Part shown: positions 59,469-64,000 of the stretch, in pieces
Layout of the letters: the number at the start of each line of letters is the position of its first letter
How positions within the stretch are numbered: the first letter of the stretch is position 1
Assembly (NCBI GenBank): GCA_042862465.1
Contig: JASTVH010000008.1
Coordinates: forward strand, 62,001 to 126,000
DNA from: JASTVH01 sp042862465
Lineage (GTDB): Bacteria > Pseudomonadota > Gammaproteobacteria > Pseudomonadales > Oleiphilaceae
DNA: 64,000 nucleotides
Direction of reading: 5' to 3'
Translations under genes and position numbers: made by a program
Notes under the pieces: model-generated
Told to the model about the DNA's origin: nothing
The model's database searches: none
Seen by the model: only the letters and a program-made list of their open reading frames with translations

Positions 59469-60884
59469 TCAGAACTCGTCGACGCCGTCGGTATCGATGC
59501 CGTCGGTGATCTGGGAGGCGCGAACCCGGAGTTTGCCTTCTCCGTCATCGTCCTCGGCCACTTCAATACCGGTGTCGTCACTGTCATCGTTGTTGGCGGT
59601 ATAGCTGCGGACCACGGAAACGGACAGATCGCCATCGTTCTCCTCTTCAAAAACGATGCCCTTGCCGCCGTTGTCCGTTGAGGTGACCTGACGCAGGCGG
59701 CCAATCACGTCCCCATCATCCTCTTCAGAGACTTTGTAGCCGTCGTCGGTGTTGCCAAAGGCACGGGTGCGGACCAGATTCACCCAGACGTTGCCAGCGC
59801 CGGCCTCGTCGAAGTCCATGCCTTCGTCCCGGTTATTGCTGATGGTGGAATCCCGCAGCGTGGCCACCAGAGAGCCGGCGTCGGCTTCGTCCAGATCGAT
59901 CCCGTCGTCCAGATCGATGGCGATCTCGTATTCCTCCACGAGGCCGGAGTCGTAGAAATCCACCTCACGTTCGAAGCAGCTGTCGTCGGGGCTGCCGGTA
60001 ATGGGGCCCGGAATGTCGGCTTCGCTCACGTGCTCGGATTCATCAAACTCGCCCTCCGGCTCGGCCGGGAGATAGGGGGCGAGCAGGTCCGGATCACAGT
60101 AGGCACCGTTGTCGCTGAAATCGCTGTTCTGGATGCGGGTGTAGATATGTCCGGCACCGCCTTCATCCAGCTCGACACCGTCGGCGCCGACCTGGGTAAA
60201 GCGGGAGTCGCGGGCAAAGAGGAAAATATCGCCCTCACCACGGTCATCCACCCGTAGCCCGTCGGCGTCGAATTTGCCGTTGCCCACATCATTAATAGTC
60301 ACGTTGCGCAGGTTCAAGTAGATGGAGGCCGCCGAGCCGGTTCCGGCACCGCCGCTGCCCGCGCCACAGTCGTCCGCGAGGCTGCAGTCGGAAATATGAA
60401 TGCCATGGTTGGCGACGCCCGATACCGAGACGTTTTCCAGGCCCACGATCACCAGGCCCTCCTGGTCGTCGCGTACGTCCACAAAGATCCCTTTGCCGGC
60501 CTCTTCACCCTGATCACCCCGGTTGTTGATGCTGTAGCCCTTGCGTCCTTCGAACGCCAGGTTGGCCAGGTAAAGGTCGGCACCTTCGCTGACGTTCAGT
60601 AGCGTGACGTTGCTGTCGGCCTTGATGGTCTGGCCGGTTCCGAAGATGGTCAGCGCATCCTGACCGCTGTAGTCCAGCGAGGTCTCAATGTTGATCTTGG
60701 AGACCACGGGCAGAATAAAAATCTGGTTGGCCTGGGTTTCAAGGGCCTGACGCAGGGAACCCTGACCCTGATCGTTGCCGTTGGTTACCAGGGCGAAACC
60801 GGCGGCCTGGGCCTGGGGGGCGAGGGCCGCGCCTGCTAACAGGGTGGCCAGCGCGGTCTGTTTCATCGTTCTGGAAATGATCAT
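59469..60884 (-). CDS. secreted acidic parallel beta-helix repeat protein
   Basis: 471-residue protein with a signal peptide (LATLLAGAALAPQAQA). The C-terminal two thirds is made of about eight repeats of around 27 residues, each a D(D/E)GhxhDEx(D/A)xG pattern followed by a strand and an N-turn (DGIDLDEADAGSL, EGMDFDEAGAGNV, DGYKVSEEDDGDV). This fits a right-handed beta-helix with an acidic edge that could bind calcium or carbohydrate. The start at 60884 has AAGGGACAGTCTC before it. No catalytic residues are recognised. Probably a surface or extracellular protein. Confidence 0.75.
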   Translation of the reverse strand: MIISRTMKQTALATLLAGAALAPQAQAAGFALVTNGNDQGQGSLRQALETQANQIFILPVVSKINIETSLDYSGQDALTIFGTGQTIKADSNVTLLNVSEGADLYLANLAFEGRKGYSINNRGDQGEEAGKGIFVDVRDDQEGLVIVGLENVSVSGVANHGIHISDCSLADDCGAGSGGAGTGSAASIYLNLRNVTINDVGNGKFDADGLRVDDRGEGDIFLFARDSRFTQVGADGVELDEGGAGHIYTRIQNSDFSDNGAYCDPDLLAPYLPAEPEGEFDESEHVSEADIPGPITGSPDDSCFEREVDFYDSGLVEEYEIAIDLDDGIDLDEADAGSLVATLRDSTISNNRDEGMDFDEAGAGNVWVNLVRTRAFGNTDDGYKVSEEDDGDVIGRLRQVTSTDNGGKGIVFEEENDGDLSVSVVRSYTANNDDSDDTGIEVAEDDDGEGKLRVRASQITDGIDTDGVDEF

Positions 60885-61290
60885 TTGAGACTGTCCCTTT
60901 GGCTGTCGTTTTTTGTGCATGGCAGAAGGTGACATTTCGGTGTGACAGGAACATGAAAGCTTCTTGACGCCGAGGGCCGGGTAGAGGGTGCTCGGCTTGT
61001 GCCAATGCAAACGGCTTTTGGCAGGAGGCATGGAGGCGAAGGTGAGAACTGAGAGTTCCATCATATCCCGGGGACGATCATCAGTTCGTTCAAGTTTTCG
61101 CCAGTGGACTGGCTTAATGTCTGTGCTGTGACCATCCCCAAGCGGGTTCCCAACCCGTTCACAACTGATGGCGGTCTCGGCGGGACAGTCTTGGCGCCAT
61201 GCAAGTTGGACACTAATCGACTATAAAAAAGAATGCGGGCATGAGGCTTCCGGTCTCATGCCCGCCCAATCGCTGTCATAAGAACGCCTC
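60885..61290. other. intergenic stretch with hairpin before the first AraC gene
   Basis: 406 bases without a convincing gene. It must hold the promoters of the acidic-repeat gene and of the AraC gene. A perfect 11-base inverted repeat (GCGGGCATGAG at 61234-61244 and CTCATGCCCGC at 61254-61264) lies in the AraC leader; on the minus strand it is followed by a T-run. A longer open frame from 61064 extends the repeat gene upstream but is unlikely to be coding. Confidence 0.6.
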
Positions 61291-62115
61291 ATGAGCAATG
61301 AGATTCCGCAGGCCCTTCTGTATCTGTCGGAGAAGAGAAGCCTGTTCATCGGTCAGCTGGGACGCATACTGTCTCCGGCCAATGCCTCGTCTGCACTCGT
61401 CGTATCGATCAATGGCGAACTGGACCTCATTGATCATGTCAACAAGCGACAATACCGGAACCGCAGTTTTCTGGTGCCCGCCGGAGTGAGTGCGACCATC
61501 GACACCCACGATTCCATCATTGCCCTGGTGTTTCTGGACGCATTGGGGGTGGATCTCACCACGCTCGCCTCCAAAATGAAGGATCCCATCGTTATTGATA
61601 ACACCACCACGATCTACCGTGGCATTCATCGGGAATCCAATGTCATCAAGCGCGGCTATTATCTGTTGGAGAATCGGCCCTCGGCCGCGGATGCCCTGCA
61701 ACAGCTGGACGAATGGATTGGGGAGCCGGCGCCGGGCACTGAGGTGCCCTGCGATGAGCGTGTGAGCAGGGCGGTGAGTCTGATTCGTTCCAGTTACGAG
61801 CACAACGTGTCGGTTTCGGAGATCGCCGAAGAGGTGAACATCTCCGTGCCGCGGTTGGTCCAACTGTTCAAGAAGATCACCGGTGTGCCGATTCGCCGCT
61901 TCCGGCTCTGGCATCGGATCTACATGACAGCGGTCTTTACGGCTGAAGGCAAAACCCTGACCGAAGCGGCGGTGGCGGCAGGGTTTTCGGACTACGCGCA
62001 CTTTTCCCGCACCTTCAAGGAAATGGGGGGCGTTAATCCTTCCGAGATGCTCTCTCCGAAGAAAAACACGTTGATCCGTGTATTGCCGCCGGAGCAGGTG
62101 CTGGCTGCCGAGTGA
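61291..62115 (+). CDS. AraC-family regulator, first of a paralogous pair
   Basis: 274-residue regulator with an N-terminal sensor (about residues 15-140, NGELDLIDHVNKRQYRNRSF) and a C-terminal double HTH (VSVSEIAEEVNISVPRLVQLF and LTEAAVAAGFSDYAHFSRTF). It resembles its neighbour at 62536 over its whole length (SVPRL(V/I)QLFK, GVPIRR(F/Y)RLW), so they arose by duplication. A hairpin lies in the leader. Effector and targets unknown; the flanking surface-type proteins are candidates. Confidence 0.85.
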   Translation: MSNEIPQALLYLSEKRSLFIGQLGRILSPANASSALVVSINGELDLIDHVNKRQYRNRSFLVPAGVSATIDTHDSIIALVFLDALGVDLTTLASKMKDPIVIDNTTTIYRGIHRESNVIKRGYYLLENRPSAADALQQLDEWIGEPAPGTEVPCDERVSRAVSLIRSSYEHNVSVSEIAEEVNISVPRLVQLFKKITGVPIRRFRLWHRIYMTAVFTAEGKTLTEAAVAAGFSDYAHFSRTFKEMGGVNPSEMLSPKKNTLIRVLPPEQVLAAE

Positions 62116-62535
62116 AGCGCGGGAACGGTGGAAAAAAGAGGACACAGCGGTTGATTTCAGGGGAGACCGCTGCGCGCCGAAAAAGGAGCCCGGATCTGAG
62201 GGGTGGGACGTCGCGTCTCTGCAACTGGCCTGGTTTTCCGGGCACCTGACTTTCCCTTTCCGTCAGGCCGCATACTAGGCCGCTTTCTCTGTAGCCTCAT
62301 GAACAAACTGATGATTCATGCCCACCAAGCGGGTATGTCGGGTAAGCGAGCGTGACGGTGTGCACATTTTCAGGGTGTTCAAAAGCACAACGCCGGGTGG
62401 ATCATCAAAACATTCATGAGCAACCTGGTTACCCTTTGCACACTTACACCTCAATCAAAAAAAGAAAAAAACCTGTTTACCCGCGCCTGACGGGACGGCC
62501 ACTGCCAATGGGCCGCTAAACAGGAAGGTGCTGTC
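62116..62535. other. intergenic stretch between the AraC paralogues
   Basis: 420 bases with no convincing gene. A run of A's near 62457-62470 (CAAAAAAAGAAAAAAA-type) just before the second AraC leader may be a promoter or bendable element. GGAAGGTGCTGTC is the ribosome site of the next gene. Confidence 0.5.
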
Positions 62536-63333
62536 ATGTCTCTTGATGAACGTAAAGCCATTATATATACGGCGCCACGGCACTCGCTGTATATCGGACG
62601 CGTGGAGCGCGCTTTCAAGCGGGTGAATGTGGCATCGACACTGCTGGTGTCCCTCGATGATGACCTGAAGCTGCACGATCCGGGCAACCGACAGGTGATC
62701 GCCAGCAAGAGCCTGCTGATTCCTCCTGGCATGAATCTGGAGATTGATACCCAGGGCTCGCGTTTGGCGTTGGGATTTCTTGATGACATGGGCAAGGACT
62801 TTGCCCGCTTGGTGCCCCAAATGCGCGCGTTCCATGATTTGGGCGATGGGCAGTCGGTTTATGCCGGTTTGCGTCATGAAAACGCCTTGATTCAGGAGGC
62901 GGAGGCCCTATCCCGCGAGCGCCCGGCCACCTCCGAAGCCGTGGCGCAGCTGGACGGATGGATTGCTTCTGGCAAAGGCGAGGTGGAGGTGGCTTTTGAC
63001 GAGCGTGTCGCCAGGGCGGCCAGTCTGATCCGGGCCAACTATACCCAGAACACTTCAGTTGCCGAGATCGCCCGGCAGGTCAATCTGTCCGTGCCCCGGT
63101 TGATCCAGCTGTTCAAACAGGTGACCGGTACACCGATCCGTCGTTACCGATTATGGTTGCGGATTTTTGCCACCGCTGAAAGGCTTACCCGGGGCTTTTC
63201 GCTGACGGAAGCGGCCCTGGCCTCGGGATTTTGCGATTACGCGCAATTTTCACGGGTCTATCGTGAGCTCAGTGGCGGCAGCCCCTCGGCCGCGAAGAAC
63301 AACACGGAAATCCGCGTCATGCGTCGTCATTGA
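62536..63333 (+). CDS. AraC-family regulator, second of a paralogous pair
   Basis: 265-residue paralogue of the gene at 61291, with the same order: sensor domain then double HTH (TSVAEIARQVNLSVPRLIQLFK, LTEAALASGFCDYAQFSRVY). The sensor halves have diverged more than the DNA-binding halves, so the two likely answer to different signals but read similar operators; this is inferred from by-eye comparison. A strong terminator follows. Confidence 0.87.
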   Translation: MSLDERKAIIYTAPRHSLYIGRVERAFKRVNVASTLLVSLDDDLKLHDPGNRQVIASKSLLIPPGMNLEIDTQGSRLALGFLDDMGKDFARLVPQMRAFHDLGDGQSVYAGLRHENALIQEAEALSRERPATSEAVAQLDGWIASGKGEVEVAFDERVARAASLIRANYTQNTSVAEIARQVNLSVPRLIQLFKQVTGTPIRRYRLWLRIFATAERLTRGFSLTEAALASGFCDYAQFSRVYRELSGGSPSAAKNNTEIRVMRRH

Positions 63334-63376
63334 AGATATCCCTTCTGAGCGTTGCTGTGACCATTGCAGCGATTAC

Positions 63377-63405
63377 GGGGCTTCCTTGGAAGCCCCTTTT
63401 TTTTT
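63377..63405 (+). terminator. Rho-independent terminator
   Basis: Perfect 9-base stem GGGGCTTCC / GGAAGCCCC with a TT loop and nine T's, 43 bases after the second AraC stop. Confidence 0.93.
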
Positions 63406-63416
63406 GACCTTATTGC

Positions 63417-64000
63417 TCAGTGCCCGTAAATCAACATACCCGCTCGTATCTGAACATCCGTGATGGCAATGCTGCCAATAGCGGGGGCGCTGCCGATGGT
63501 GATTTGATTCATATCGATGTCGGCGGAGAAATCCTGCAGGTCCAGCACAAGGGATTGCTGTCCGGAGGCGTTGGGGCCTTTGCCAATATCAAACTGGGCA
63601 TGAGCCAGGGAAGTTGGCTGACCGTTGGGGATGACGTTGCCATTATTGTTGCCGTTGCCACCATTGCTGCCGTTCCCGTTCCCGTTCCCGTTCCCGTTCC
63701 CGTTCCCGTTCCCGTTCCCGCCGACCAGCAACTGATCGTCTCCACGGTTGTTGTGAATGGCAAACTTCATGGAGGTGGTCAGAAAATCGAGCTCCAATGA
63801 ACCGTCGAGCACGTTGAAGTAGGTGCTGATGTTCAGGCGCTGGGTATCGTTGTGAATGATGAGATCCAGCAGTCCCAGTACGCCTTTCATTTCCAGATTG
63901 GAGATTAGCCGGGTGCCGCCCACGGTATCCAGGGCGCCCAGGTTTCCGGCGGCGCTGGAGGGGGCGAGATTGACTGAGCCGACAAAGAGGCCGTAGTCGA
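63417..64000 (-). CDS. putative surface protein with Gly-Asn repeat (partial)
   Basis: The frame runs past the window edge, so the start is unseen (at least 194 codons). It reads as a beta-rich protein (NLEMKGVLGLLDLIIHND, GSLELDFLTTSMKFAIHNN) interrupted by a (Gly-Asn)8 tract encoded by eight CGTTCC units. The C-terminus ends RAGMLIYGH. No family is assigned; such proteins from marine bacteria look like filamentous surface or pilus-linked proteins. It lies convergent with the second AraC gene. Confidence 0.65.
   Translation of the reverse strand, partial: DYGLFVGSVNLAPSSAAGNLGALDTVGGTRLISNLEMKGVLGLLDLIIHNDTQRLNISTYFNVLDGSLELDFLTTSMKFAIHNNRGDDQLLVGGNGNGNGNGNGNGNGNGSNGGNGNNNGNVIPNGQPTSLAHAQFDIGKGPNASGQQSLVLDLQDFSADIDMNQITIGSAPAIGSIAITDVQIRAGMLIYGH
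63671..63720. repeat. hexanucleotide microsatellite (CGTTCC)8
   Basis: Eight exact copies of CGTTCC plus CG. On the minus strand it encodes Gly-Asn dipeptides, so a gain or loss of units keeps the frame but changes length. Slippage during replication is likely at such a repeat. Confidence 0.95.

Noticed and set aside
61234..61264. terminator of an upstream plus-strand gene
   Set aside because: No plus-strand gene ends before it; the T-run is on the minus side, so it may be a leader hairpin or an antisense barrier.
62116..62535. a missed gene between the two AraC genes
   Set aside because: No frame has a ribosome site or protein-like composition; it is more likely regulatory.
63671..63720. 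CRISPR or phage-related repeat
   Set aside because: Units are 6 bases, contiguous and coding for Gly-Asn, with no spacers or cas genes.

Overview
The window looks like a chromosomal segment of a GC-rich, probably marine or halophilic gammaproteobacterium, closest in gene content to Marinobacter and its relatives. The pointers are NhaD and an NhaR-type regulator, many acyl-CoA genes, a FinR/Fpr pair, NsrR/FNR-type regulation and the tandem AraC genes. This placement is inferred from gene content only. I saw no rRNA, tRNA, CRISPR array, prophage or insertion sequence.

Layout. (1) 1-3779: end of an acyl-CoA dehydrogenase, an SDR, an APH-type phosphotransferase, a histidine phosphatase and a second SDR. 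This combination resembles the LvaA/LvaC/LvaD (ACAD10/11-like) route for 4-hydroxyacyl-CoA. (2) 3748-10499: periplasmic binding protein, ZIP-type transporter, PQQ-type sugar dehydrogenase, dodecin, ABC exporter and a DUF4397 lipoprotein. (3) 10735-13814: leucine dehydrogenase with E1-alpha and E1-beta of a branched-chain 2-oxoacid dehydrogenase; a matching E2 lies at 20744-21859. (4) 13919-15695: divergent fpr/finR. (5) 16432-17815: a two-gene unit that looks like a pore-forming toxin with a membrane immunity protein. (6) 17971-30039: housekeeping and stress genes, including hemolysin III, hydrolases, a MerR/copper-chaperone pair, PsiE, an NhaR-like regulator and hemN with a perfect FNR-type box.

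(7) 30256-37255: a MASE1-LOV-GGDEF diguanylate cyclase next to a nitric-oxide unit (nsrR, a small membrane protein, nnrS, ytfE, quinol-type norB) with two good NsrR-type operators. (8) 37585-44027: solute-binding protein, moaD-moaA, yebG under a LexA box, a PhoD-like phosphatase and yghU. (9) 44150-55903: mostly small uncharacterised genes, a frameshifted DUF3775 gene, transporters, an AraC regulator, a peptidoglycan-binding protein, an acyl-CoA dehydrogenase, a Nudix enzyme and an M48 protease. (10) 55983-64000: NhaD, a CBS protein, a DUF4396 membrane protein, an acidic repeat protein, two paralogous AraC regulators and a partial protein with a Gly-Asn hexanucleotide repeat.

Most notable: the toxin-immunity candidate; the LOV cyclase whose flavin-contacting glutamine is a methionine; the Lva/ACAD11-like cluster; a 7-bp-period intergenic repeat that abuts or encodes stop codons at four gene ends; the NsrR-controlled 71-residue membrane protein; and the 27-residue acidic repeats. 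Strand, frame and motifs were read from the sequence. No database search was possible, so family names rest on recognition.
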